Assembly: GCF_000719555.1 (NCBI RefSeq)
Contig: NZ_JOGX01000052.1
Coordinates: forward strand, 1 to 46,775
Source: Streptomyces sp. NRRL F-5727
GTDB taxonomy: Bacteria > Actinomycetota > Actinomycetes > Streptomycetales > Streptomycetaceae
Direction: 5' to 3'
DNA length: 46,775 nucleotides
How positions within the stretch are numbered: position 1 is the stretch's first letter; every line of letters begins with the position of its first letter. A model generated the notes under the pieces. It had not been told where the DNA came from. It did no database searches and was given only the letters and a program-made list of their open reading frames with translations. Shown piece after piece: positions 22,568-30,876 of this stretch. Made by a program: the position numbers and the translations under genes.

Positions 22568-24136
22568 TCAGCAGAGGACGTGGAAGGGCGCGTAGTCGGA
22601 GGTGGAGTCGGAGCCGGAGGCCGTGTCGGGGACGGCGGGTCTGGTGTTCGGCAGGACGGGGCGGCCGCAGGAGACGAAGAGGTCGTCGTAGCGGGTCCGG
22701 GAGCGGGTCCGGTACGCGGGCGTGGACCGGGCCAGCATCGTGATCACCTCCTCCGCCAGCATCACCTGGTACCGGCACGACTCCTCGTTGAGGACGTTGA
22801 GGTCTCCGGTCGCGACGTGGTTCTCCTGGCGGCAGCCCCCGCCGCACAGGTAGCGGGCCCAGCAGCCGCCGCACACGGGGTGCTGGTCGACGGTGCGCCG
22901 CCATTCGGGGTGGGCGCGGGTGAGGCCGTGCTCGCCGGTCCCCACGTCGAAGCTCTCGTCCCCGACGAGGCGGTGGCACGGGCTGATGCTGCCGTCGGGC
23001 GAGTGCGTGTAGTAGGTGCGGCCGCCGGAGCAGAAGGCGAGGGCCGCCGCGCCCTCGGTGATCATCTGCACGGTCCTCTCGTACTCCAGCACCCCCTTGA
23101 AGCGGTTACCGGCGTCGAACAGCTTCGGGTAGTGGGCGAGGAAGTCCTTGAACTGTTCGACGATGCCGGGCTGGAGGAAGTGGTTGATGTACTGGACTCC
23201 CCCCTGCGGCTCGGACAGCGTGCGGTCGCCGAGGGTGAGGGCGACGGGGACGGTCGTGCCCGTGCGGACCGGGTAGACGCCCGGGTAGATCTGGAAGTGG
23301 TCGAAGAGGTCGAGCCGCCAGAGGTCGAGCACGTTCTCCTTGAGGGTGGGTTCGGCCGTGGCGATCGTCATCCGCGCGACGAGCGTCACGGCGTCGCCGC
23401 ACTCCTCCCGCAGCCGGCGGACGTTGCGGACGATCCTGTCGTACGAGCCCTTGCCGTTCTTCGAGGGGCGGTTGGCGTCCTGCACCTGACGCCCGCCGTC
23501 GATCGAGACCGACACGATGAAGCGGTGGTCCCGGAAGAGCTCCACGGTGCCGGGGGGCAGGAGGGTGAGGTTGGTGGAGACGCGGTGCAGGAACCGCGTG
23601 CCGTCCCGTTCCGTGATCTCACGGGCGCGGGCGCAGATCCGCTGGATGACGGGCAGGTTCGCCAGCGGCTCGCCGCCGAAGAACTCGAAGCGGACGCGCT
23701 GGTCCGGGGCCGCGTGGGTCTCGATGAAGTCGAAGATCCAGGCGACGGAGTGCTCCCCCATCGCCTCGGTGATGCGGCCGTAGTCGCCGCCCTCGGCGAA
23801 GCAGTAGGTGCAGGCGAGGTTGCAGACGTTGGTGAGGTTGACGTTGACCGCGAAGTCGGCGCCGTCGGACGGCGTGCTCTCCGCCAGCAGGGTCCGGTGG
23901 GTGTCGTCGCCGACGCCGGCGGTCGCCCGCAGCCGGTCCCACGCCCGCCGCTCGGGCGGCAGGAGGTGGTCGACACCGGCTGCCAGGCGGCGGGCGGTGG
24001 CGGCCGGGGCGAGCAGCAGCCGGTGGTTGCCGCTGATCAGGACGGCGGCGGTGTCCTCGCCGTCGCCGAGGGGGAGGACGCGGTAGTCCGTGCCGTGCCT
24101 CAGGGGCGGTTCCCGGTGGCGGTCGGGGGCGGTCAC
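22568..24136 (-). CDS. Radical SAM/SPASM domain protein
   Basis: A 522-residue enzyme. The radical SAM [4Fe-4S] motif C-x3-C-x2-C is CNLACTYC (Cys105, 109, 112), followed by FEFFGGEPLANLPV (the GGEP motif) and SVSIDGGRQVQDANRPSKNG. The C-terminal SPASM region has CSGGRTYYTHSPDGSISPCH, then CGGCWARYLCGGGC and a final Cys at EESCRYQ, enough for two auxiliary clusters. SPASM enzymes typically modify peptides or proteins (thioether, C-C links, cofactor maturation). A ~60-residue N-terminal extension could bind a leader peptide. The last ~45 residues after the SPASM domain are a loose tail ending in FHVLC. GTG 24136 overlaps the preceding stop by 4 bp (GTGA), so it is coupled to the other radical SAM gene. 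Substrate unknown. Confidence 0.92.
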   Translation of the reverse strand: MTAPDRHREPPLRHGTDYRVLPLGDGEDTAAVLISGNHRLLLAPAATARRLAAGVDHLLPPERRAWDRLRATAGVGDDTHRTLLAESTPSDGADFAVNVNLTNVCNLACTYCFAEGGDYGRITEAMGEHSVAWIFDFIETHAAPDQRVRFEFFGGEPLANLPVIQRICARAREITERDGTRFLHRVSTNLTLLPPGTVELFRDHRFIVSVSIDGGRQVQDANRPSKNGKGSYDRIVRNVRRLREECGDAVTLVARMTIATAEPTLKENVLDLWRLDLFDHFQIYPGVYPVRTGTTVPVALTLGDRTLSEPQGGVQYINHFLQPGIVEQFKDFLAHYPKLFDAGNRFKGVLEYERTVQMITEGAAALAFCSGGRTYYTHSPDGSISPCHRLVGDESFDVGTGEHGLTRAHPEWRRTVDQHPVCGGCWARYLCGGGCRQENHVATGDLNVLNEESCRYQVMLAEEVITMLARSTPAYRTRSRTRYDDLFVSCGRPVLPNTRPAVPDTASGSDSTSDYAPFHVLC

Positions 24137-25653
24137 GGGCGCGTACCCGGGCGGAAGAGGGGCAGCGGCGAGACGTCGCCGTCGAGCGTGCCCTCGGTCG
24201 CCTCCACCGTGGGGAAGTGGGCCCGGTCGAAGACCTGGTGGAGGCTGGACGCGCAGTCGCGCGGGACGGCGACCTGCACTCCGGTCTCGCCGGGCGTGCT
24301 CTTGGCCGCGATGCAGCGGAAGCTCTCGTGCGGCGCGAGGTCGACGGCCTCCCACGCCGGGTCGGCAGTGGCGTCGCCGTAGCGGCGGGAGTAGGCCCTG
24401 ACCGGGGCTGCGGAGGTGTTGCGCAGCTGGACGTGGACGGCGCGTACGTCTCCGTGCCAGTCGAAGGCGGCGACGGACAGGTCCTCCCCCGACGGCAGGT
24501 CCCTCACCCGTTCGCGGGGCCGGGCGTCCGGGAGCAGGGTGATGCCGGAGTGGCCGCCGCAGCCGGTGCAGCGGGCCTTCGCGTCCACCCCGACGAGCTC
24601 GGCGTCGAGTCCGTAGCGCGTGACCTGGAGCCGTCCGCAGTCGCCGCAGCGGGTGTCGGTGGAGGGGGTGTCGTAGACGTTGCCGAGGTAGACGTGGCGG
24701 AGGCCCATGGCGAGGGCGGCGCTGCGGGCCCTCTCCAGGCGGTCGACGGGGGTGCGGACGGTGTGGGTCATCTTGTAGTCGGGGTGGAAGCGCACGAAGT
24801 GCGTCGGTACGTCGGGGCTGAGGCGCTCGCCGACGAAGGTGGCCATGTCGCGGGCGGTCTTCTCGTCGTCGCTGAGGTCGGTGACCATGAGGGTGGACAC
24901 CTCGACGTGCTTGCCGGCCCGGAACACCCGCTCCGTCCCTTCGAGGACGGGCTCCAGCCAACCCTTGGTGATCCTGCGGTAGTACGCCGGGTCGAGGGAC
25001 TTGATCGACACGGAGAAGATGTCGATGACCGGGAGGAGTTCCTCGATCGCCTCGGCGGTGATGAAGAACGCGGACTTGTAGAGGTTGACGATGCCGGCCG
25101 CCTTCGCGAGCGCGGCGGTCTCCAGGACGAACTCGTGCCAGACGACGGGGTCGTTGTAGGTCCAGGAGATCACGCCGATCCCGTGCCGGAGCGCGATGTC
25201 CACGACCTCCTCGGGCGTGTAGTGGTGGACGTCCTTGTCCTCCACGTAACGCGCCTGCGAGGTCTTCCAGTTGTGGCAGTAGTCGCAGTTGAGCATGCAG
25301 CCGACGTTGCCCATGGACAGGATCCGGGCGCCGGGCGCGTAGTGGAACACGGCCTCGGTCTCGATGGTCTCCTCGGTGGCGTGCACCGACCGGCCGTAGT
25401 TCAGGGTGACCAGCCGCCCGTCCCGGTTCGCCCGTACGCGGCAGAAGCCGTACCGGCCGGGGCGGATGCGGCAGTTCCTGGGGCTGAGGTGGCAGCGGAC
25501 GACACCGTCGTCCAGGCGTTCTTCGAGGCGGGCGGGGCGGGGGTCGCTGTTCCAGGTGGTCTTCACGGACGGAGTCGCAGCCGGATTCGCCGTGGGGTGC
25601 GGTGTCGGCTTCGGTGTCGGGTTCGTGTCCTGGTTCGGGGTCCTGTTCGTCAC
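24133..25653 (-). CDS. Radical SAM protein, AmmeMemoRadiSam/PflA-activase-like, with extra C-terminal domain
   Basis: A 506-residue protein. Residues 1-30 are a Pro/Thr/Asn-rich tail (NPTPKPTPHPTANPAATPSV). Residues 50-75 hold C54, C61 and C71 in the C-x6-C-x9-C block typical of AmmeMemoRadiSam enzymes. The radical SAM motif is CMLNCDYC (Cys119, 123, 126). A zinc-ribbon-like pair (CGDCGRLQ and CTGCGGHSG) follows the core at ~350-390. The last ~110 residues form a beta-rich domain (AFDWHGDVRAVHVQLRNTSAAPVRAY) that normal family members lack. Likely a glycyl-radical activase or peptide/protein modifier. GTG 25653 is chosen because GAAGGA lies six bases upstream; that site is in a hairpin. First gene of a two-gene operon. 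Confidence 0.9.
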   Translation of the reverse strand: MTNRTPNQDTNPTPKPTPHPTANPAATPSVKTTWNSDPRPARLEERLDDGVVRCHLSPRNCRIRPGRYGFCRVRANRDGRLVTLNYGRSVHATEETIETEAVFHYAPGARILSMGNVGCMLNCDYCHNWKTSQARYVEDKDVHHYTPEEVVDIALRHGIGVISWTYNDPVVWHEFVLETAALAKAAGIVNLYKSAFFITAEAIEELLPVIDIFSVSIKSLDPAYYRRITKGWLEPVLEGTERVFRAGKHVEVSTLMVTDLSDDEKTARDMATFVGERLSPDVPTHFVRFHPDYKMTHTVRTPVDRLERARSAALAMGLRHVYLGNVYDTPSTDTRCGDCGRLQVTRYGLDAELVGVDAKARCTGCGGHSGITLLPDARPRERVRDLPSGEDLSVAAFDWHGDVRAVHVQLRNTSAAPVRAYSRRYGDATADPAWEAVDLAPHESFRCIAAKSTPGETGVQVAVPRDCASSLHQVFDRAHFPTVEATEGTLDGDVSPLPLFRPGTRP

Positions 25654-25659
25654 GTGCTG

Positions 25660-25674
25660 TCCTTCCGAGAAGGA
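25660..25674 (-). promoter_or_regulatory. Hairpin that sequesters the rSAM ribosome binding site
   Basis: On the transcribed strand UCCUUC-UCG-GAAGGA is a perfect 6-bp stem; its 3' arm is the Shine-Dalgarno of the radical SAM gene. The 5' arm belongs to a 10-base stretch (UCACCUCCUU) equal to the 16S rRNA anti-Shine-Dalgarno. Translation of the operon could be controlled here. Confidence 0.6.
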
Positions 25675-25703
25675 GGTGACCGGACGTACGCGGCGATCAC
25701 GGC

Positions 25704-25740
25704 CGGGGATTCCTGGCATGATCCGCCCCAGGAATCCCCG
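25704..25740. promoter_or_regulatory. 13-bp perfect inverted repeat upstream of the rSAM operon
   Basis: CGGGGATTCCTGG (25704-25716) and CCAGGAATCCCCG (25728-25740) with an 11-base spacer, 51 bp upstream of the radical SAM GTG in the divergent gap to the ATP-grasp gene. Could be an operator or a leader hairpin. A terminator is unlikely because no gene ends here. Confidence 0.7.
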
Positions 25741-25933
25741 TTATGCCGGGTGAGGATTGTTGAACATTCCGAGCCGCGCCTGGCGACGAGCATGACCGAG
25801 CGTTCTCGCCTCCGTCAAGAACCCGAACCGGATCGGGGGGTACGCGACACCGTGATTCCGGGTGCCGGCCGTGGGGGCCGGTGTCGGCGCGGGATGATGG
25901 CGGGAGGCGTGCGGTGAGGGAGGTCGGCGCGGG

Positions 25934-27727
25934 GTGGAGGTCAGGGACGGGCGGGCGGACGAGGCGGAGGCGCTGAGCGGGCTCGTGCTGCGGTCCAAGG
26001 CGTACTGGGGGTATGACGCCGCGTTTCTCGCGGCATGCGCTCCCGAGCTGCGGATACGGGCCGAGGACGTCACGGCCCGGCGGATCGTGGTCGCGCAGGA
26101 CGAGCGGGGCGGGGTGCTGGGGGTCGCCTCGCTGGAGGGAGAGCCTCCGGCGGCGTCACTGGGGTTGCTGTTCGTGGAGCCGGCGGCCATCCGGTGCGGG
26201 GTGGGGCGGCTGCTGTACCGGGACGTGGTGCGGCGGGCGGCGGAGCTGGGCGTGGGCCGCCTGGTGATCGACGCGGATCCGCACGCGGCCGGGTTCTACC
26301 GGGCGATGGGGGCCGAGGCGCGGCAGGACGACGCGGCCGGGGCGCGGGGGCTGGTGCGGTTCGAGGTGGCGCCCGTACCGCCGCCGGAGTGGGCGCAGGC
26401 GTGGACGGGCAGTGTGCCGGCCGTCCACGTGGGCAACGTCGCCGATTTCAACGGGCAGTTCACTGAGGGCGGGGTGGACCGGGAGAGGGACGCCGCGGCG
26501 GATCACTACGCCTGTCTCGCCGCGTTCTACGGTCCGGACCCGGCGGCGCTGGTGCTGCCGCGTGTCGTGCCGCGCGGCTGGGTCGACCTGGTCGGACGCC
26601 AGTTGGGCTGGTCGGCGGTGGAGGTGTACGACGGACTGACGGGGCCGGCCGGCGGCGGGCTCGTCGACGCGCTGCGGAGGCGGCCCGCCCTCGTGGCGCG
26701 GCTGGCGGAGCGCGGGCTGCCGTGGGTGGCGTGGGGGCCAACGCGGGCGCTGGGCGAGGTGACGGGACGGGCGTTCGGCGAGCACGAGTTGCGGTACGAG
26801 TCGAAGTCCGCGGCGCACGCGCTGTTCGCCGGGATCCTCGCGGGGGGCGGTCATCCACGGGTCGTGCTGCCCGGCCAGTGGCGGGCACGGACCCGCCGGG
26901 AGGCGGTGCGGCTGCTGGCGGCCCGGGCGCGGTCCGGGGAGACCACCGTGCTGAAGTCCGAGCACGGCGTGGGCGGTTCCGGCACCGTGATCGTCACGCC
27001 CCGGCGGGTGCGGGACGCGGGCGGGGCGCGGGCCGTGCTGCGCGGGCTGCCGCGCGGGCCGCTGCTGGTGGAGGAGTACGTCCCGGGGCCGGAGCGGGCG
27101 ACGGACGGTCCGCGTGACCTGACCTTCGACGGGTTCGTCGACGCCGGCGGCCGGGTGTTCGTGGTGGGCGGCGCGGTGATGGAGGTGCGGGACGGCTGTT
27201 ACGCGGGTGCCACGGTGGGGCCCGCGGTGGTGCCCGCATGGGCGGAGGGGCCGCTGCTCGCGTTCGGGCGGGCGGTGGGGCGCGAGCTGGCGGACTCGGG
27301 GTACCGGGGCTGGTTCGACGTGGACTTCGTGGCCGACGGGTCGGGGCGGCTGGCGCCGACGGAGACGAACCTGCGGCTGACCGGCCCGTCGGTCGCGTTC
27401 ATGGTGGCGGCCCGGCTCGACGCGCTGCGGGGCGCCGGGCACCTCGTACGGATCGTCGACCGTGTCGGGCTCGGGGCGCGCCTGCCCGAGCCCCAGTTCG
27501 ACGACCTCTGCCAGGAACTCGCGGACGGGTGCGCCGCGTTGGGCGCCGTCTTCGTCCCGGCGATCCCGACCGGAGCCTTCGAACCCGCGCCCTGGCTGGG
27601 GTTCCTCGTGGCGGCGCGCGACGCGGAGGCCCTGGACGCGGCCGAGGCGGTGGTCAGGGCCGGGGCCCGGCGCGTCGGGACGGACTTCGCCGGGCTGGAG
27701 GGAGACGACGACGCGCCCCGCTGGTGA
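25934..27727 (+). CDS. GNAT acetyltransferase - ATP-grasp ligase fusion
   Basis: A 597-residue two-part protein. Residues 1-~145 are a GNAT domain (ADEAEALSGLVLRSKAYWGYD; GLLFVEPAAIRCGVGRLLYRDVVRRAAELG, the acetyl-CoA loop; ADPHAAGFYRAMG). Residues ~155-290 look like a pre-ATP-grasp domain (VHVGNVADFNGQF). Residues ~290-510 are an ATP-grasp domain: VLKSEHGVGGSGTVIV (Gly-rich loop), PLLVEEYV (adenine pocket), WFDVDFV and PTETNLRLTGPS (metal-binding Glu and Asn). ATP-grasp enzymes of this layout join a carboxylate to an amine; a linked acetyltransferase suggests N-acylation of the product or substrate. GTG 25934 has AGGGAGG upstream. Divergent from the two radical SAM genes and likely co-regulated with them. 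Product unknown. Confidence 0.87.
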   Translation: MEVRDGRADEAEALSGLVLRSKAYWGYDAAFLAACAPELRIRAEDVTARRIVVAQDERGGVLGVASLEGEPPAASLGLLFVEPAAIRCGVGRLLYRDVVRRAAELGVGRLVIDADPHAAGFYRAMGAEARQDDAAGARGLVRFEVAPVPPPEWAQAWTGSVPAVHVGNVADFNGQFTEGGVDRERDAAADHYACLAAFYGPDPAALVLPRVVPRGWVDLVGRQLGWSAVEVYDGLTGPAGGGLVDALRRRPALVARLAERGLPWVAWGPTRALGEVTGRAFGEHELRYESKSAAHALFAGILAGGGHPRVVLPGQWRARTRREAVRLLAARARSGETTVLKSEHGVGGSGTVIVTPRRVRDAGGARAVLRGLPRGPLLVEEYVPGPERATDGPRDLTFDGFVDAGGRVFVVGGAVMEVRDGCYAGATVGPAVVPAWAEGPLLAFGRAVGRELADSGYRGWFDVDFVADGSGRLAPTETNLRLTGPSVAFMVAARLDALRGAGHLVRIVDRVGLGARLPEPQFDDLCQELADGCAALGAVFVPAIPTGAFEPAPWLGFLVAARDAEALDAAEAVVRAGARRVGTDFAGLEGDDDAPRW

Positions 27728-27734
27728 TCGTCCG

Positions 27735-29798
27735 TCAGGCCGAGGCGGCGCCTCGGGTGTCCTCGGTGCCCTTCGGCCTGCTCAGGGCGTACAGGGCGAC
27801 GACGCCGGCCGCGAGCATCAGGGGGACGTTGAAGGCGTAGACGAGCGCCGCCTGTCGGGGCCAGTCGTTCTTCGCCGCCAGGCGGTAGAAGTTGTCCTGC
27901 GGCCACCAGGCCATCAGGAGGTACGCCACCGCCACGTGCGCGAGCGAGGTGAGGCGCCGCCCCCGGCCGTGGCGCCGCATCGCCGGGCGCGCGAAGAGGA
28001 GGAACATCGCACCGGCGCCGAACGACAGCCACTCGAAGACGTACAGCAGGCCGAACAGAGCCGACCAGGGGGACGGCACCCCGGTGAGGTCGGTGGATCC
28101 GGGCCACAGGAGGTCCGTGAGGAGGACGGCGGCGAATCCGCACACCACCGTGCCCCCGACCACGCCGCACGACGCCGGCGCTTCGCCCGACGCGGTGGCT
28201 CCGGACTTCGCCGTCCGTGCCGGTACCCCGGGCCGCGCGGGGAGGGGAAGCGCCGAGCGGTCCTCCTGTCCGGCCCGGTTGCGCGGCAGGCGGCGAATGC
28301 GGACGACGGCCTGCGGCATGTCCGCCTCGGGAACCTTGCCCGCGAGGTGGGTCCGCAGCTCTTCGACGCCGGGCCGGACGGCGGTTGCCGACGGCGCGGA
28401 GGGCGGTGTCACGTAGGCGACCAGGCGACGCGCGCCGCGGGCCCCCCGCGTGCCCCGCGCGTCCGGCGTGCCGTCCACTCCGGTGACGATGACCGCGCCG
28501 ACGCCCTCGTGGCCGCGGATCGCGGCCTCGACCGCGTACGGGTCGAGGGGGCGGCGGCCGGGCAGGGTGATGCGTTCGCGGATCCGGCCCGCGAACTCCA
28601 GGAGACCGTCTGCGCGGACCAGGCCGAGGTCGCCGGTGGGCATCGGCCCGCCGCCGCCCGGTGCGGTGAGGTGGATCTCGCCCGCGACCACCTCGGCGGC
28701 GCACCCGGGGAAGGGGACGCCGAGCAGTGTGTGGCCCTCGGGGAAGTCCAGCGGGCCGTGCAGGTGCGGGAGTTCCAGCCAGGTGCCCGTGCCGGCCGTC
28801 TCGGCGAGGCCGTAGACGTTGAGCACACGGGCGCCGGGTCGGAGCAGGCCGTGCAGGGCGGCGTGTTCGTCGAGGTGGAGGCGGTCCCCCGTCACGGCGA
28901 GCAGCCGCAGCGAGCGGAGGGCGGGATACGGGTCGTGGCGGGCCTGCGTGTCGCCGGGGCGCGGGGCGCGGGCGAGGAGTTCGGTGGCGCGGTCGGGTCC
29001 CGCGTACAGGACCGTGACCCGCTCGCTCTCGACGGCGGCCGGGAGGTCGTGGCCCGTCCCCGCCCTGCGGGGTGGGACGGCGGGCAGGACGAGGGTCCCG
29101 CCGGAGCACAGGGCGCGGGTCCATCCCGTGGCGAAGCCGGTGACGTCGGCGCCGGAGTCGATGAGATGGCGGTCGTCCCGGGTCACGCGCGTCACCTCGG
29201 CCCAGCTCTCGTAGGCGGCGAGCAGCAGGTCGTGGGTGACGGGCACGGCACGCGGTTCGGCGGCGGCGGTGAACACCCGGGCCGCGAGGGGGCCGGACGC
29301 CGGGAGGGCGTCGTCCGGCCGCGGCTCGGGCGCCGGGACGGTCTCCCCGTCGGTGTCCGCCACGGACTCCTCGTCGGTCTCCGTGTCCAGGAGGACGACC
29401 GGCGGGCCGTCGCCGGTGTCGAGGGCCGCTCGGTCGGCGGTCCGGGTGAGCAGGGCGAACGGTTCGACGGCGGCGAGCTGCCGGCGCCCGATGTGCGGGT
29501 GTTCCGCGTCGAGGACGGCGTACGCGCCGCCGGCCTTGAGGACGGCGAGGAGCGCGACGACGAGCGAGGTCCGGTCGGAGACGCCGACGGCGACGAGGCC
29601 GCCGGACGGCAGGCCGGAGGCGCGCAGGTGGCGGGCGAGCAGGGCGGCGCGCGCGTCGAGTCGCGCGTAGGTCAGGCGCCGGGGGCCGGTGACGAGGGCG
29701 TCGGCCCCGGGGGTGGTGCGGGCCCAGTGTTCGAAGCGATGCAGGACGGTGTCGGCGGTGGTCCCGGTGTGGCGACCGGAGTCGGATCGCTGCGTCAT
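27735..29798 (-). CDS. Degenerate adenylation-domain protein fused to four membrane segments
   Basis: A 687-residue protein. Residues 1-~560 align in order with NRPS-like AMP-binding domains (LTYARLDARAALLARHLRASG; VLKAGGAYAVLDAEHP; VLNVYGLAETAGTGTW; MPTGDLGLVRADGLLEFAGRIRERI; RRPLDPYAVEAAIRGHEGVGAVIV). Key parts are lost: the A3 phosphate loop (normally SGSTGxPKG) reads VFTAAAEPRAVPVTH, the A5 YGPTE is YGLAE, and the A10 catalytic Lys is Gln (RAGQEDR). A linker follows, then four hydrophobic spans: VVCGFAAVLLTDLLW, LFGLLYVFEWLSFGAGAMFLLF, SLAHVAVAYLLMAWW and AFNVPLMLAAGVVALYAL. Probably no adenylate is formed; a membrane-tethered binding or sensing role is possible. Lies 41 bp downstream of a GlxA-type regulator on the same strand. 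Confidence 0.85.
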   Translation of the reverse strand: MTQRSDSGRHTGTTADTVLHRFEHWARTTPGADALVTGPRRLTYARLDARAALLARHLRASGLPSGGLVAVGVSDRTSLVVALLAVLKAGGAYAVLDAEHPHIGRRQLAAVEPFALLTRTADRAALDTGDGPPVVLLDTETDEESVADTDGETVPAPEPRPDDALPASGPLAARVFTAAAEPRAVPVTHDLLLAAYESWAEVTRVTRDDRHLIDSGADVTGFATGWTRALCSGGTLVLPAVPPRRAGTGHDLPAAVESERVTVLYAGPDRATELLARAPRPGDTQARHDPYPALRSLRLLAVTGDRLHLDEHAALHGLLRPGARVLNVYGLAETAGTGTWLELPHLHGPLDFPEGHTLLGVPFPGCAAEVVAGEIHLTAPGGGGPMPTGDLGLVRADGLLEFAGRIRERITLPGRRPLDPYAVEAAIRGHEGVGAVIVTGVDGTPDARGTRGARGARRLVAYVTPPSAPSATAVRPGVEELRTHLAGKVPEADMPQAVVRIRRLPRNRAGQEDRSALPLPARPGVPARTAKSGATASGEAPASCGVVGGTVVCGFAAVLLTDLLWPGSTDLTGVPSPWSALFGLLYVFEWLSFGAGAMFLLFARPAMRRHGRGRRLTSLAHVAVAYLLMAWWPQDNFYRLAAKNDWPRQAALVYAFNVPLMLAAGVVALYALSRPKGTEDTRGAASA

Positions 29799-29839
29799 GG
29801 ATCGATGATGACACCGACCACCCGCGGGGCCGACGGGTC

Positions 29840-30826
29840 TCAACGCCCTTTCTGGATAAGGCCCTTGCTGTTCCGGTACGCGCTCGGGCGGCGGCCGGTG
29901 TGGCGGACGAAGAGGGTGGTGAAGGTTCCGGGGTCGCGGTAGCCGACGTCGGCGGCGATGGCGGCGACGGTCCTGTCGGTGGTCTCCAGGAGGTGCCGGG
30001 CGCGGCGTACGCGCGCGGCCTGCAGGTGGGCGAGGGGGGTCCGGCCGGTCTCGGCGCCGAAGCGGCGGAGCAGGGTGCGGGTGCTGACGCCGAACTCCCG
30101 TGCCAGGGACGGGAGGTCGTAGCGGGCGGCGAGGTTCTGGTCGAGCCGGCGCATCACGCCGGCCGAGAAGGCGTGGCCCGTCGCCGGGAGGAGGTCCGGG
30201 TCGACGTAGGGGGTCTGGGTGGCGCGGGTGTCGTCGAGGAGGGCGACGCGTGCGGTGCCGCGGGCGATCCGGGGGCCGTCGTGGTCGCGGACGAGGCGCA
30301 GGGCGAAGTCGTACATGGCGCTGAAGGCGGCGGTGGTCGTCACTCCGCGGTCGGTCACCACCAGTTGCTCCTGGCGCATGCGGACGTCGGGGTAGCGGCG
30401 GGCGAAGCGGTCGGCGTACAGCCAGCTGGTGGTGGCCTCGCGGTCGCGGAGCAGGCCGGCCTCGGCGAGGAGGTAGGCGCCGACACAGATCGACACGACG
30501 GCGGTGCCCGTCTCCGCCTGGGCCCTGATGGCGGCGGTCTCGGGTGCGAGGTGGGCGAGGGTCGCGTCCAGGTCGAGGTCGGGTGCCAGTTCGAAGCCGG
30601 GCACGACGAGGACGTCGGCGGGGCGGACCGCCGAGACGTCGACGCGGGAGCCGCCGGAGGCGAGGACGCGCCGGCGGGGTGAGACCACGGAGGTCTCGTA
30701 CGCGGCCTCAGCCCGCCCCTGGGCGGCGGCGACGTGCGCGGCCATGGTGAGGAGGTCGGGGACGCCGAAGACCTCGGAGGCGAAGCAGCCGGGGTAGGCG
30801 AGCACGCTCACCCTCAGGGGACTCAT
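29840..30826 (-). CDS. GlxA family AraC-type transcriptional regulator
   Basis: A 328-residue regulator. The N-terminal DJ-1/PfpI-like domain (VSVLAYPGCFASEVFGVPDLL; VLVVPGFEL; VSICVGAYLLAEAGLL with the elbow Cys) is followed by the AraC helix-turn-helix pair (LPSLAREFGVSTRTLLRRFGAETGRTPLAHLQ and IAADVGYRDPGTFTTLFVRHTGRRPSAYR). It is divergent from the dienelactone hydrolase across a 111-bp gap holding a 34-bp dyad, and upstream of the adenylation/membrane protein on the same strand. It likely controls both directions. ATG 30826 is taken as the start. Confidence 0.92.
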   Translation of the reverse strand: MSPLRVSVLAYPGCFASEVFGVPDLLTMAAHVAAAQGRAEAAYETSVVSPRRRVLASGGSRVDVSAVRPADVLVVPGFELAPDLDLDATLAHLAPETAAIRAQAETGTAVVSICVGAYLLAEAGLLRDREATTSWLYADRFARRYPDVRMRQEQLVVTDRGVTTTAAFSAMYDFALRLVRDHDGPRIARGTARVALLDDTRATQTPYVDPDLLPATGHAFSAGVMRRLDQNLAARYDLPSLAREFGVSTRTLLRRFGAETGRTPLAHLQAARVRRARHLLETTDRTVAAIAADVGYRDPGTFTTLFVRHTGRRPSAYRNSKGLIQKGR

Positions 30827-30876
30827 GCGGCGCCTCCGGCGGACGAGGGGGTGGGGCGGGTGCGGTGGCGGTATCG

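Noticed and set aside
25670..25679. AAGGAGGTGA on the plus strand as a perfect ribosome binding site
   Set aside because: No start codon at suitable spacing; it is better explained as the complement of the anti-Shine-Dalgarno arm in the leader of the minus-strand radical SAM gene.
25792..25917. Small 41-codon ORF (MTERSRLRQEPEPDRG...) upstream of the ATP-grasp gene as a precursor peptide
   Set aside because: Weak ribosome binding site and an Arg/Gly-rich content like neighbouring non-coding frames; no Cys/aromatic core pattern that a SPASM enzyme would act on.
26156..27442. 428-codon minus-strand ORF inside the ATP-grasp gene
   Set aside because: His/Arg/Pro-rich antisense shadow; the plus frame shows complete GNAT and ATP-grasp motifs.
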